From contig MSGV01000035.1 of the NCBI GenBank assembly GCA_001940845.1, positions 1-64,000 on the forward strand: DNA of 64,000 nt, read 5' to 3'. Source of the stretch: Christensenellaceae bacterium Phil7 (lineage in GTDB: Bacteria > Bacillota > Clostridia > Christensenellales > CAG-138). Each line of letters starts with the position of its first letter. Within the stretch, counting starts at the first letter, position 1. Under the pieces are notes generated by a model that searched no databases, was not told the origin of the DNA, and saw only the letters and a program-made list of their open reading frames with translations. A program made the translations under genes and the position numbers. Shown piece after piece: positions 33,286-41,783 of the stretch.

Positions 33286-33471
33286 TTACTCAGCCTTGTC
33301 CCCGGCATTGCCCTTGTCAGCGGAGTTATTCGGGACTTTGGACTTACCTTTCTGGGCAGGTGCGGGAGCGGTTTCTACGACTTCGTAGATAGGCGAACGC
33401 TGCATCAGCTCTATGCTGGTCTTGTCGTCCGCCCCTACGATGTTACCGGATTTCGTGTTTCTGAATAGCAT
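33286..33471 (-). CDS. Small capsid-region protein (61 aa)
   Basis: MLFRNTKSGNIVGADDKTSI opening with an AAGGAGG SD, then a Pro/Ala/Lys-rich tail ending DKGNAGDKAE. Short proteins of this kind are common between capsid and connector genes and may be cement or head fibre components. No function shown. Confidence 0.65.
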   Translation of the reverse strand: MLFRNTKSGNIVGADDKTSIELMQRSPIYEVVETAPAPAQKGKSKVPNNSADKGNAGDKAE

Positions 33472-33484
33472 AGTGAGTTCCTCC

Positions 33485-34330
33485 TTACGCGCCCTTCGGC
33501 TTGAAGATCAGGTCAGGGGTGACAACCTTAGTGCCGTAGTGGTAGAACAGTTCCACACCATAGGCGTTGGAGAGAGGAATCTTCTCAGCAACATACTGGT
33601 CGGCCATAACAGGCTGAGCCACGGAGCCTTCCACCAAAAGCAGGTAGTTACAACCGGCAGGCAGATGAACGCAGCTATAAGCGCGGACGCCGTGCCACAC
33701 GTTGAATTCCTCAGCAGCGGTATTGACGTTGGCGTTGTTGGTCGTCTTGTCGAGGTCATTACGGATTTTGCCGTAATACTTCGGGGACAGGACGAGGTGC
33801 ATCATGGAGCGAGGAACGCCGTCTACGTAATCATTCTGAGTGGTTTCGCACTCCTGAATGACAGCTTCCAGCTCTGCGGCAACGTCGGTGGCGTATGCGG
33901 AAACGTCAACCTCAGTCGCCTCAGCGGCAGCAGTGGTAAAGAAGGCGTTATCCAGTTCTGCGGCCATGCGCAGGATGTGGTTTGCGGAACGACGGTCCAG
34001 AACGCCGTCAACGCCGTACAGGCGAACGTCCTTCTGTTCCAGCTCTTCCACAATTTCCTTGTCCTTGTCGATAGCGACAGTGACAGGCTTTGCCTTCACG
34101 GCGTCGCCCTTGCCAGCGGTGCGGGCGGTGCCGTAGTCCTTCGAGGTGGCGTTGACGAAACGCTTCGCCTCAACAGTGCCAGACACGGGATCGCCGGAGA
34201 GGTCCATATTCTTCATGCCAGCAGACACAAGGGCCTTCTGAACGCCCTCAATAGTGCGGCCATACAGCTCAGCCAGATAGGCCTTACCGTCGTCGGATTC
34301 GAGCAGATTAAGTGCAGTAATGCGGGGCAT
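33485..34330 (-). CDS. Major capsid protein (HK97 fold)
   Basis: 281 residues. Starts MPRITALNLLESDDGKAYLA. Contains HLVLSPKYYGKIRNDLDKTT, typical of the P-domain of this capsid class, and a C-terminal beta strand region. A separate scaffold gene precedes it, so it probably has no scaffold domain. Flanking genes confirm the assignment. Confidence 0.8.
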   Translation of the reverse strand: MPRITALNLLESDDGKAYLAELYGRTIEGVQKALVSAGMKNMDLSGDPVSGTVEAKRFVNATSKDYGTARTAGKGDAVKAKPVTVAIDKDKEIVEELEQKDVRLYGVDGVLDRRSANHILRMAAELDNAFFTTAAAEATEVDVSAYATDVAAELEAVIQECETTQNDYVDGVPRSMMHLVLSPKYYGKIRNDLDKTTNNANVNTAAEEFNVWHGVRAYSCVHLPAGCNYLLLVEGSVAQPVMADQYVAEKIPLSNAYGVELFYHYGTKVVTPDLIFKPKGA

Positions 34331-34351
34331 ATTTATTCTTCCTTTCTGTGA

Positions 34352-34981
34352 TTAAAAGATAGTGGGAGGCGTGTACTTCTTACCGTCGCCTGGACCGGGA
34401 TCGCCCCCGGTAGGGCCAGTGAAAGAAGGGGCCTTTTTTACAAGTTCGGCTGCCTTTTCAGCGGCGGCCTTTTCCTCTGCGGTCTGATACAGCGTGGCAT
34501 CCTCAGCTTTGGCGGCCTTCATGTAGTCGTCAAAACCGTAGAAGGCGGCGGGTTTGCCGTCTGCTCCGGGCTGCCATTTCAGGCCGTCCGTTTCGGACAT
34601 GACTTCTGCGGTGATCTGCTTGCGGGCCAGAGGGGACTTGACGCCGTATTCGTCGAGCTTCGCCTTGAGCCAGTCGCGCTGATCGCGCTGGGTGATTTCA
34701 CGGGTAAAGCGCTTTTCCGTGTCCTCAGCCTGCTTCTTGTATGTCTGAAGCTCCGTCTGAATCTGTTCGGGGTCGATACCCTCAAACTTTTTCAAGGTTG
34801 CGGTGGCGGTATCGAGCTGAGTTTTGTAACCGTCGCGCTCCGTGGTGATTGTGGCAATCTCCTTGTCCTTGGCGACGGTTACAGAGGCTTTGGCGTTCTC
34901 AATATCCTTGCCATTCATGGCGAGGATTTGAGTTGCAGCTTCTTCTGTGATACCCAATGCGGTGAGTTCTGCGGTTTTCAT
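34352..34981 (-). CDS. Scaffolding protein (GP20 type)
   Basis: 209 residues, highly charged and helical. VTVAKDKEIATITTERDGYK begins a long coiled coil (about 30-110). The conserved end of the family (DDYMKAAKAED) is followed by a Gly/Pro-rich tail (TGPTGGDPGPGDGKK). It directs procapsid assembly and leaves before DNA packaging. Confidence 0.85.
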   Translation of the reverse strand: MKTAELTALGITEEAATQILAMNGKDIENAKASVTVAKDKEIATITTERDGYKTQLDTATATLKKFEGIDPEQIQTELQTYKKQAEDTEKRFTREITQRDQRDWLKAKLDEYGVKSPLARKQITAEVMSETDGLKWQPGADGKPAAFYGFDDYMKAAKAEDATLYQTAEEKAAAEKAAELVKKAPSFTGPTGGDPGPGDGKKYTPPTIF

Positions 34982-35113
34982 GGTGAATACCCCCTTTAAC
35001 GATTAGGCTTTTTAGGACGTAGCCGTGTCCATCGTTTCAGCATTATTAGGACTGCTGATCGTCCGATTTGTACCCCTGCCGGAGTTGCACCGGCGCATAC
35101 TGTTTGGGGCATG

Positions 35114-35144
35114 AAAAAGAGGACCGGCACTTTACCGATCCTCT
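35114..35144 (-). terminator. Hairpin between minor capsid and scaffold genes
   Basis: AGAGGACCGG (35118-35127) pairs with CCGATCCTCT (35135-35144), one mismatch; followed on the minus strand by T5. A second GC-rich hairpin (GCCGG/CCGGC at about 35078-35094) follows. The 194-base gap 34982-35175 has no ORF. Confidence 0.7.
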
Positions 35145-35175
35145 CAAGCGCGCATCCGTAAACGCGCAACTCAAT

Positions 35176-36387
35176 TTATTTCTTTGTAGCCTTACGGACA
35201 GCGGCAATGGGTTTTGCCGCGTCTGCCCGCGTCCACTTTGCAACCCGTATGCGGTCAGATAACCGCTTCAGATTATTGCCTTTGCAGAAGTTGTTGTATA
35301 TAGCGTTCTGCTTTTCAAGCAGCTTCGCCGCCTTTGTGTATTCGCCCTCAAGTGTAGCTTTTGCCGCCTCATCCTCAGTTGCGTCAATCGCTTCTCGGAG
35401 GCCTATCAACTTTGCTTTCGTGCGCCTGATACGGGATTCTTGCGCCCGCTGTTTCTGGCTCAGGTCATACACGCGCTTGTTTTCTTCGGCGTCAAAGTTT
35501 TCATAGGGATTATGCCGAAGGTCGCCGGGGCCGAAACTGTGGCGGCAGTTCCACCCACACAGCCCTTCGCCTGTGCCATATCCGGTGCTTTGCTCAAACA
35601 GCGGAAGGTCTGGCGTCTTTCCGGTACGGCTGTAAAATTTCCCTTGCCACCAAAAATGATTGCCGGGATTTTCGCCGCCGTCCCCGTACCGCGCCCCAAT
35701 GTGAGCGGACACAAGCACAACGTCCCAATCCCGTTCAACCATGCCCTGAACGGCCATGTTGCCGGAGGCCTGCGCAACACCAGTGCGGACAGCCCGTAAA
35801 ACGGCTGTTTCTATGGTGTCCGTGTGGCCGGTCGGGTAGGTCACTTTCGTTTGCTCCCCTACAATATCAGCCACGGCCTCCTGAACGGCCTGCGTGTACG
35901 ATGCTGCGCCGCTCGACACTTTCATGTGTGCAGTGTCGAGTACCCTGATAAGGCGCTGCTGGCTTGCCTGGGCGGTTGTGCGCGTGAAGTTGTGGACGGT
36001 TCCAGCGGTTCGCTGGTAGGTGTCCTCAAGCAGTCGGAGCATGCCTTCAGACTGTCCGAGGTCGAAGGCGTCAAGCCCGCGCGCAACGTAGAAGTCACTG
36101 TCATAGGCTATTGCTTTAATTCCGGCGTCCTCAAAAATGCGGGCAATCTCTGCGTCTGATTTTTTCGTCCACCGGACGATCTCGCGCTGTACGGTTTCCA
36201 AATGACCACCCGCCGCCTGATAGACCTGAAGCTGCCAATCATCTGTAGCTGTCATAAAAACGTCAGGGCCGCGCCCTATGCGGGCCATGACGCGCTTCAT
36301 CAGGTCGGCGGTGATCCACACATTAAGTTCGTCAATGGTCGGATAGAGGGTTTCGACAATATCAAGGATTTGCTGGGGTGTCAGCAT
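35176..36387 (-). CDS. Minor capsid protein (phage_min_cap2 / MuF-like)
   Basis: 403 residues. The phrases VLVSAHIGARYGDGGENPGN, HFWWQGKFYSRTGKTPDLP and CGWNCRHSFGPGD are diagnostic for minor capsid protein 2 of siphophages, with two Cys and a His possibly binding metal. The C-terminus is a charged coiled coil (EESRIRRTKAKL-type). Such proteins enter the head with the portal and may be injected. Separated from the portal by an inserted gene block. Confidence 0.82.
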   Translation of the reverse strand: MLTPQQILDIVETLYPTIDELNVWITADLMKRVMARIGRGPDVFMTATDDWQLQVYQAAGGHLETVQREIVRWTKKSDAEIARIFEDAGIKAIAYDSDFYVARGLDAFDLGQSEGMLRLLEDTYQRTAGTVHNFTRTTAQASQQRLIRVLDTAHMKVSSGAASYTQAVQEAVADIVGEQTKVTYPTGHTDTIETAVLRAVRTGVAQASGNMAVQGMVERDWDVVLVSAHIGARYGDGGENPGNHFWWQGKFYSRTGKTPDLPLFEQSTGYGTGEGLCGWNCRHSFGPGDLRHNPYENFDAEENKRVYDLSQKQRAQESRIRRTKAKLIGLREAIDATEDEAAKATLEGEYTKAAKLLEKQNAIYNNFCKGNNLKRLSDRIRVAKWTRADAAKPIAAVRKATKK

Positions 36388-36406
36388 AGCCGTGTCTCCT
36401 TTTCAG

Positions 36407-36444
36407 CATAAGAAAACCGCCACAGCTCATGCCGTAGCGGTTTT
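36407..36444 (-). terminator. Hairpin at the left border of the inserted block
   Basis: AAAACCGC (36413-36420) pairs with GCGGTTTT (36437-36444). On the minus strand it runs into GCGGTTTTCTTATGC, similar to the hairpin at 43038-43069. Confidence 0.6.
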
Positions 36445-36449
36445 GCCTG

Positions 36450-37190
36450 TTATACTTTAGCTTGTTCTTCCAACTGCGCTTCTGCGTCTGCAAGGCGCTG
36501 AATGATCATTTCCGCTCGCGCTGGCAGTAGCTTCCGCTTCTCGTTGATGTACATATACACATGCTGGCGGGTTAGCCCAAGAATTTTCCCAATCTTTTCA
36601 TATGTCATTCCATACTTCGCTTTGAAGTTTACCAAACATTCCCGCGCCATAACAGGTGCGTTTGGGTCAGGAACACCGAGTGTTTCACACTTAGCCGTAA
36701 GTTCAAACGCCTTTGGAACGGACATACCGCCCTGTTCCAGATAGTACAGTACATAGGACAGCCGATCATTGCGGCAGCCCGCCACAAGAGAGGCGGCTTT
36801 GAAATAGTCGTCTATGGTAAGGCAGCGCTGTGTAAGCACCGGTTCATCAGAAACCGTAACAACGCCGTAGTGGCCTTTCTTGCGGATGGAGGGGATTATT
36901 TCATCTGCGATTTTTGCTTAGAATTTCTCCGCAACTTCATTTTTAGCTTTCATAGCAAGTCTATAAAACACATTCTCTGGGATAAAATCCGTTTTCGACC
37001 ACGAGTGGTCGAAGCAAATCTCGCTTAAGAACCCAAAAACTCTGTTCCATCGGATTGTCTGATACTCAGTTCCAGACTTGACTTCCGTCTTAACGAAGCC
37101 TAGTCCACGAGCAACCGCTTCCGATTTCAAGAATACGGTTCCGTCCTTTTCAAAGCACGAAATTCCATCGATAGTAATGATATTACTCAT
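36450..37190 (-). pseudogene. Bro-N antirepressor broken by an in-frame TAA
   Basis: Two frames in the same phase flank one ochre codon at 36918-36920 (codon 91 from the ATG at 37190, which has GGAGG 5 bases upstream). The upper part (MSNIITIDGISCFEKDG ... NEVAEKF) and the continuation (AKIADEIIPSIRKKGHY) read through as a classic Bro-N domain, where the family has Gln after EKF. So CAA has probably become TAA. The C-terminal part has an HTH (YEKIGKILGLTRQHVYMY). Without readthrough only a 90-residue stub is made, or the C-terminal part restarts at GTG 36839. Confidence 0.78.
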
Positions 37191-37623
37191 TTCTACCTCC
37201 AAGAATAAAATTTTTCATGCCCGCTAAGAAAGCCTGTGACCTTGCTTCGATTTCTTTTGTCTCATCCTTAAAGTCGATTTCCATTTCCTCAAAATCTCTG
37301 ACAAAATCATCGAACTTCACCTGGAATAATTCCGTACCTTCTTTTCTGTACTGTGAGAATACTCCATGTAAAAACGATTCCACTTCTTTATGGTTTGTGT
37401 GGGATTGGCTGATGCACACACGGCCAATTTGCAAATTCCCATATTTTTCAGCATTTCTTTTTAATGCCATAATTCTGGAATAGGGCTTAGAAGAATGTCC
37501 AATTTTTAACATATCTCCATATTCAATTGCATACACAATTCCGAGATATGTATCCTTCAAACTCTTCTCCAAGTTTATTACTTCCCCAAATTCGGAATTG
37601 GTGAAAACCATCAGTTCGTTCAC
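37183..37623 (-). CDS. Antirepressor-like protein with GIY-YIG/T5orf172-type domain
   Basis: 146 residues. The opening MNELMVFTNSEFGEV is that of Bro-N antirepressors, but the body switches to YLGIVYAIEYGDMLKIGHSS, then RIMALKRNA, the GIY-YIG-like T5orf172 pattern with the conserved Tyr, Lys-Ile-Gly and Arg. Starts at a GTG overlapping the previous stop (GTGA). Possible DNA nuclease or antirepressor; it overlaps the broken Bro-N gene by 8 bases. Confidence 0.65.
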   Translation of the reverse strand: MNELMVFTNSEFGEVINLEKSLKDTYLGIVYAIEYGDMLKIGHSSKPYSRIMALKRNAEKYGNLQIGRVCISQSHTNHKEVESFLHGVFSQYRKEGTELFQVKFDDFVRDFEEMEIDFKDETKEIEARSQAFLAGMKNFILGGRNE

Positions 37624-37724
37624 TGTTTATCCTCCATTCCATCACGATAGCCGTCCTGATAGGCTTCGTTGATAAGCCCCTCATAATCATGGATAATCGC
37701 CCTGGCGTTGTCGCCAATCCGCAT
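37620..37724 (-). CDS. Small protein of the inserted block (34 aa)
   Basis: MRIGDNARAIIHDYEGLINE then AYQDGYRDGMEDKQ, an acidic helix. Its TGA overlaps the next GTG start, so it is coupled to the GIY-YIG-like gene. SD weak (GGAAG). Function unknown. Confidence 0.55.
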   Translation of the reverse strand: MRIGDNARAIIHDYEGLINEAYQDGYRDGMEDKQ

Positions 37725-37737
37725 TCCAGTCTTCCGC

Positions 37738-38532
37738 TTACGGCGTTACCGTGAATGTAGCTTCCTGCTTCGTTCCCGTGCCGTCATACTTCGTCACATG
37801 GATTGTGAATGCCCCGGTATTATCAACGCCAATACAGGACTGCGCTTCGCAGTAAGCACCTTCTGGAACTTCCTGCGCGTACATTGTCACATCGCCGGGG
37901 TAAGAGTAGCCCATTTTGCCGGTGCTATCTACAATGCCGTCGTCCATGTCAAAGAACAGGCCGTCCATAATACCGCTCTGATCTTTGTAACCCAGGTTTT
38001 CATACTTGTAGGTTACGATGTAAACGGCAGCAGGTGATTTTTCGCTATACTCATTTCGATCCTCAGTTTCCTCAACTCCCGTAATAGTAAGCGACCATTG
38101 ACCATCTACTGTCCAAGTGTCGCCGATTCCAAAATCTACGGATTGGGGTTCGGCAGTAGTGGTATCTTCGGCAGACCCGGTTGACTCTGCGGGTTCTGTG
38201 CTGTGCATTTTATAGCTGATGATGTATGAACCCATCATACTGGTAACTTCTGTAACTTCAACCGTAATGGTGTCTCCGGCAGAAACCTTGGGGTTGCTGC
38301 TGGAACAGAAATTGAGGTGCTCACCGGCCTGTATGTTGTAACCAAATGCAGAGTCGGGTACAACTTCATTAACTGTAAAGCGTACAATCTTTCCGGTCAT
38401 ATCTGCACCGGTGTCCAATGCTTCTTCAAAAGAAGCTGCATCCGGGTAGTCCGGTTGTACTTCTTTGACTCCACAACCTACCAATGGAATGAGCAACAAT
38501 AGCGTCAATAGGATAGATGTTACTTTTCTCAT
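37738..38532 (-). CDS. Prophage-encoded surface lipoprotein (moron)
   Basis: 264 residues from the ATG at 38532 (AAGGAG with 8-base spacing). The signal MRKVTSILLTLLLLIPLVGC ends in a lipobox. Two beta-rich domains follow, linked by a Ser/Thr/Glu hinge (EPAESTGSAEDTTTAEP). It has its own consensus-like promoter and an upstream terminator, so it can be expressed in the lysogen apart from the late operon. Lysogenic lipoproteins of this kind can alter the cell surface or block superinfection; this role is inferred. Confidence 0.8.
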   Translation of the reverse strand: MRKVTSILLTLLLLIPLVGCGVKEVQPDYPDAASFEEALDTGADMTGKIVRFTVNEVVPDSAFGYNIQAGEHLNFCSSSNPKVSAGDTITVEVTEVTSMMGSYIISYKMHSTEPAESTGSAEDTTTAEPQSVDFGIGDTWTVDGQWSLTITGVEETEDRNEYSEKSPAAVYIVTYKYENLGYKDQSGIMDGLFFDMDDGIVDSTGKMGYSYPGDVTMYAQEVPEGAYCEAQSCIGVDNTGAFTIHVTKYDGTGTKQEATFTVTP

Positions 38533-38562
38533 ATGCATGTCTCCTTTTCATTTGATACTGGC

Positions 38563-38591
38563 AGTATAGCACTCTGAAAAAGGAAATGCAA
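38563..38591 (-). promoter_or_regulatory. Own promoter of the lipoprotein gene
   Basis: Minus strand TTGCAT (38586-38591), 17-base spacer, TATACT (38563-38568), 31 bases before the start codon. Confidence 0.8.
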
Positions 38592-38615
38592 GACACTATT
38601 TATTTAATGCTCTCT

Positions 38616-38651
38616 AAAAAAGCCACAGGACGCATCTCTGCATCCTATGGC
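38616..38651 (-). terminator. Strong terminator upstream of the lipoprotein unit
   Basis: A 13-bp stem (38622-38634 with 38639-38651, two G-T pairs) around loop TCTC, followed on the minus strand by T6. It should stop most late transcription from the portal side. Confidence 0.9.
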
Positions 38652-38723
38652 ATAGCAAGCGCCCGGATTCTAACCGGGGTAACTGCAACCGCAGCGTAAT
38701 CACCCTATACGACTACTTGCTAT
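38652..38723 (-). ncRNA. tRNA-like cloverleaf without a normal anticodon arm
   Basis: On the minus strand: acceptor-like stem ATAGCAAG/CTTGCTAT (38716-38723 with 38652-38659), D-like arm CGTA/TACG with a 9-base loop containing GGG, a short arm CTGC-GGTT-GCAG where the anticodon arm should be, and a T-like arm CCCGG-TTAGAAT-CCGGG. The anticodon loop has 4 bases, so it cannot decode. The strong terminator follows directly. It begins inside the last codons of the gene at 38713. Could be a degenerate tRNA, a tRNA mimic, or a 3'-end structure of the mRNA. Confidence 0.55.
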
Positions 38724-39099
38724 GTCTATTATACCAAATTTCCTTTACTCGCGCAACAAGTTTCTTTTCCTCAGCAGTTAAATTTCTTGTTCCGCCCTCT
38801 TTGTGGAAATATCCGATATGCGTATGCTCCCCGATTATTTCCTCATGGCTATGCAAAAGATTTATGGATTTTACTCGTTTTCCATCATCTCCATAAATGT
38901 TTATCGCATTTATTTCCCCATCGCCATTCACAGTAGCGTAAATTCTGCCTTTTGTTATGGTTTCAAGAGGGTCTTTTGCATTATTTGCATTGTTTGGGCT
39001 AACAAATTTAATATTTCCAGATTCATACAGCGTTCTAAACTCAGCCCCATACGGCTTTCCCTTGTCGCTCATGCCGCTGCTTGCGCCTCTACCGCCCAA
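38713..39099 (-). CDS. MGGRG-type head-region protein with His-rich end
   Basis: 128 residues starting at TTG with AGGAGG upstream: MGGRGASSGMSDKGKPYGAE. The C-terminal half has a dense His pattern (LLHSHEEIIGEHTHIGYFHK), suggesting a metal-dependent or toxin-like catalytic domain. The MGGRG(A/G)SS start is shared with the gene at 43123 and is common next to MuF-type genes, where small effector domains are found. Family not identified. Confidence 0.6.
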   Translation of the reverse strand: MGGRGASSGMSDKGKPYGAEFRTLYESGNIKFVSPNNANNAKDPLETITKGRIYATVNGDGEINAINIYGDDGKRVKSINLLHSHEEIIGEHTHIGYFHKEGGTRNLTAEEKKLVARVKEIWYNRHSK

Positions 39100-39110
39100 G
39101 TGGATGCCTC

Positions 39111-40535
39111 CTATTCAGCGCCAAATAGCGACGCCTTTTCAATCTGTGCGGCTTCTGCCTCTGCGGTCATTGCTTTGGCTTCTTCCTCACTCATGCCCTC
39201 AAATTTGACGAAGTACAGCCACTTAGGTACCCACCCTTGCATAGCGTAAGAGCGCCACACCGCTTTGTCCTCTTCGTAGGAATACGTAATATCTCCGAAG
39301 TTGAAGTTGATTTCATACTCACCCAAAGGAGCGAGGCCATATAGCGTAGCAAAAGCATCCGCACCATAAAAGGCGCGTTCAAGCGCGTCCCGGAGAGCGT
39401 CACGGTCTGTCTTAATGGTCTGAATGGTGTCCCTGTCATCGCTTTCAACTTGCGTGGCCGTAATCATGCCGGTCTGGCCGTCCATGACGAAAACACCCTC
39501 AGAAAAGCCGCATTTTACACCTGCAAGGGAGAGGTTAAAGTTAATGTCCTTGATACGCTGATCCGTCAGCATGGTAGGCACATGTTCATGCACTGCCGAT
39601 GTTTCAGTATCATTCAGGCCCATGCCGAGGCCCTTCACAAAGCGCGGTAGCTCAACATTTCTGTTTTGTGCATTCTGAATAAGGGACTGGCCGACAAAGG
39701 TAATGTGCTTGCTATCTTCAACCTCAGAATTTTTGCGGCTGATTGCAACGTCAATGGCCTTCAGCTCAGTCAGGGCGTTGGCGAATACCGATAAGCCCAG
39801 CGGAGAAGCGGGGTCAATGGTATTTGCACCCGGTACGCGGTAATAGGCGAACAGCGGAGCTTCAAGGTTCTGTATTTCAACCTCCGGTTCCATGTGCGCC
39901 CAAGCGTCCACTTTGGACAGCTCAACTTCGGTGCCGAGGATCACTTCTCCTTTTGCGCTGATCTGATTCTTGAAAACCTTATTGCTAATCCGGTAGAGCT
40001 TGCCGCCGTCTGCGTTGATACCCTCAAAGCGATGGTACTCAAGGCGCGTATAATGGCTGCTGCCCTGTGTGGTGCGCGCCGCGAAAATAGCACCTATAAT
40101 TTCGCCGTTGTCGTCCTTCGCCGTAATACCGAAGTTTCCGGGCAGAATGTAATCCCACGTTTCGCCGTTCCATTTAATGATAAGGCCGCCCAGCCGGTCA
40201 GCCTCAGCCACACGGTCAGGGAGCCGCTTTAGAAGGTCGTCGGCCAATTCTTGCAGAAAATCAGCACGGGGAGAGCCGGAAATAGCAATGCCAATGTCAA
40301 GGGTTGTCAGCTTTGCGCGGGTATCGCTGATGTGCTTTGCCATGTTGACTGTTTCTATTTCGTCGTCGACGTTTCTCCACGGTGGTTTCCCGGTGGAAAT
40401 GTTATCCCACTTTCTAATGGCGTTGTTCATTTCGGTAGATGAAATGAGTTCAACTCCGAACACTTTTTCAATATCAGTGCCGCTATTGATAAAGAGCATT
40501 TTAATCCTCCTTAGCAGGCGCGTAAAAAAATTCAT
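39111..40535 (-). CDS. Portal protein
   Basis: 474 residues. It lies directly after the terminase and before the minor capsid gene. Features of the SPP1/A118-like portal class include SGSPRADFLQELADDLLKRL and GEYEINFNFGDITYSYEEDK near the C-terminus. It forms the ring through which DNA enters. The ATG at 40535 is listed; one at 40499 has a better SD (AAGGAGGATTAAA) and would remove a basic 12-residue start. Confidence 0.83.
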   Translation of the reverse strand: MNFFTRLLRRIKMLFINSGTDIEKVFGVELISSTEMNNAIRKWDNISTGKPPWRNVDDEIETVNMAKHISDTRAKLTTLDIGIAISGSPRADFLQELADDLLKRLPDRVAEADRLGGLIIKWNGETWDYILPGNFGITAKDDNGEIIGAIFAARTTQGSSHYTRLEYHRFEGINADGGKLYRISNKVFKNQISAKGEVILGTEVELSKVDAWAHMEPEVEIQNLEAPLFAYYRVPGANTIDPASPLGLSVFANALTELKAIDVAISRKNSEVEDSKHITFVGQSLIQNAQNRNVELPRFVKGLGMGLNDTETSAVHEHVPTMLTDQRIKDINFNLSLAGVKCGFSEGVFVMDGQTGMITATQVESDDRDTIQTIKTDRDALRDALERAFYGADAFATLYGLAPLGEYEINFNFGDITYSYEEDKAVWRSYAMQGWVPKWLYFVKFEGMSEEEAKAMTAEAEAAQIEKASLFGAE

Positions 40536-40547
40536 TTCATCACCGCC

Positions 40548-41783
40548 TTAGACTATCCACTTCAATTCATTTCTCAGAGCGGTACGACAAAAATACCTGA
40601 GCTGATCCATTGAATGGTCGTTTTCTTTGATAACGGCATCCTCCACAGAATCTTCGTCCCATGAATAGGTTTCAAATTCCTCCACGGTGCTTTTGCACCC
40701 TCTGTGGAAGTACAGCACACCAGCGTTAAGGAATTTGGTGACGTCCTGAATACCGTTGATAACGTCGTTGTCGGCCCTAACCACCATGTACTTGCCGTAC
40801 TTCTGGATGGTTTCGATCATTGACGAGGCCGAAGGGTCAATGATTATGTACTCAATCGGATAATCCCCGATAAGGTCCGTGAGCATCTTATAATAAGCCT
40901 CATTGTCAACGCGGTTGTTGCTGCCGCCCTTGTAATAAAGCTCTTTCGTCATGACCGCCTTTTGCTCCGAAGGGCTATAGTCATATAGCCCAGCAGCAAA
41001 GGGGTTGACAGTGCCGTAGTCCACAGACACATAATAGCGGTGCCGTGGGCTTCGTTCTGGGATATTGCGTACCACATGGGCTTCCCGGCTGAACATGGGA
41101 TAGACAAGGCCTTCGGCCTTAACCCATAACCCCAGAATATAACGCCGGTAGAATACACCGGTGTACATACCCTCATAACGGGCCTTGATCTCAGGGGCAA
41201 GGCTCAAGTTGTCGTCCATCGTGAAGTGCAAATACAGAATGTTTCTCTCTTTTGCCTTCTTGATCCACTCAGTATAAAACCAGTGGCCGGGGTTCTCAGG
41301 GTTGCAGTTAAACCAAAACTTTGAGCCGGTCACGCTGCAACGGGCCATTGCCTGCTCTACGAAAGAACGAGGCATAAGTGCAACTTCGTCAAACAGCACA
41401 CCGGCAAGCGTAATGCCCTGTACCAGCGTGTAGCTTGATTCGTCCTTGCCGCCGAAAAGATAGTAGCTGTTTGTCACGTTGCCTGCCGTGATAATCAGCT
41501 TGTTTTCGCTTCGGCGTTCCACGATAGTAAAAATCCCTTCCAGCCATTGCGGCAAAAGGGTGATAACATTGCGTCGCAAGCTCTCAATCGTCTTGCCGCA
41601 AATAGCAAAATTTTGGCCGTTAAAACGGCTCATGCTCCACAGAATAAAGCCGTCAGACATAGAAACAGTTTTGCCAGAGCGGATAGAGCCGTCACAAATA
41701 ATGCCGTCGTAGTCCTTAAACTTCGGTCTGTTCCACCACGTCAGCGTTATCTGTTGCCTCTTGCTGAAGCTCTGGTAAATCAT
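40548..41783 (-). CDS. Terminase large subunit
   Basis: 411 residues, Terminase_3/PBSX type. The ATPase has a Walker A-like DGSIRSGKTVS (about residue 34), Walker B GVLFDEVALM (about 132) and a coupling motif near FWFNCNPENPGHW. The nuclease domain starts with VSVDYGTVNPF and includes IIDPSASSMI. It cuts and packages the phage genome into the head. It overlaps the small-subunit gene by 68 bases. Confidence 0.92.
   Translation of the reverse strand: MIYQSFSKRQQITLTWWNRPKFKDYDGIICDGSIRSGKTVSMSDGFILWSMSRFNGQNFAICGKTIESLRRNVITLLPQWLEGIFTIVERRSENKLIITAGNVTNSYYLFGGKDESSYTLVQGITLAGVLFDEVALMPRSFVEQAMARCSVTGSKFWFNCNPENPGHWFYTEWIKKAKERNILYLHFTMDDNLSLAPEIKARYEGMYTGVFYRRYILGLWVKAEGLVYPMFSREAHVVRNIPERSPRHRYYVSVDYGTVNPFAAGLYDYSPSEQKAVMTKELYYKGGSNNRVDNEAYYKMLTDLIGDYPIEYIIIDPSASSMIETIQKYGKYMVVRADNDVINGIQDVTKFLNAGVLYFHRGCKSTVEEFETYSWDEDSVEDAVIKENDHSMDQLRYFCRTALRNELKWIV

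Noticed and set aside
35059..35118. Second tRNA-like mini-helix near the scaffold gene
   Set aside because: Only two helices can be drawn (TGCCCC/GGGGTA and GCCGG/CCGGC); likely part of the terminator region.
36918..36920. Stop-codon recoding (TAA read as Gln) in this phage
   Set aside because: Many other phage genes end at TAA with sensible downstream starts, and no suppressor tRNA is present. A single mutation is simpler.
38652..38723. Functional phage tRNA
   Set aside because: The anticodon arm has only 4 pairs and a 4-base loop, the T-loop has A in place of the invariant C, and an extra base separates the T-arm from the acceptor.
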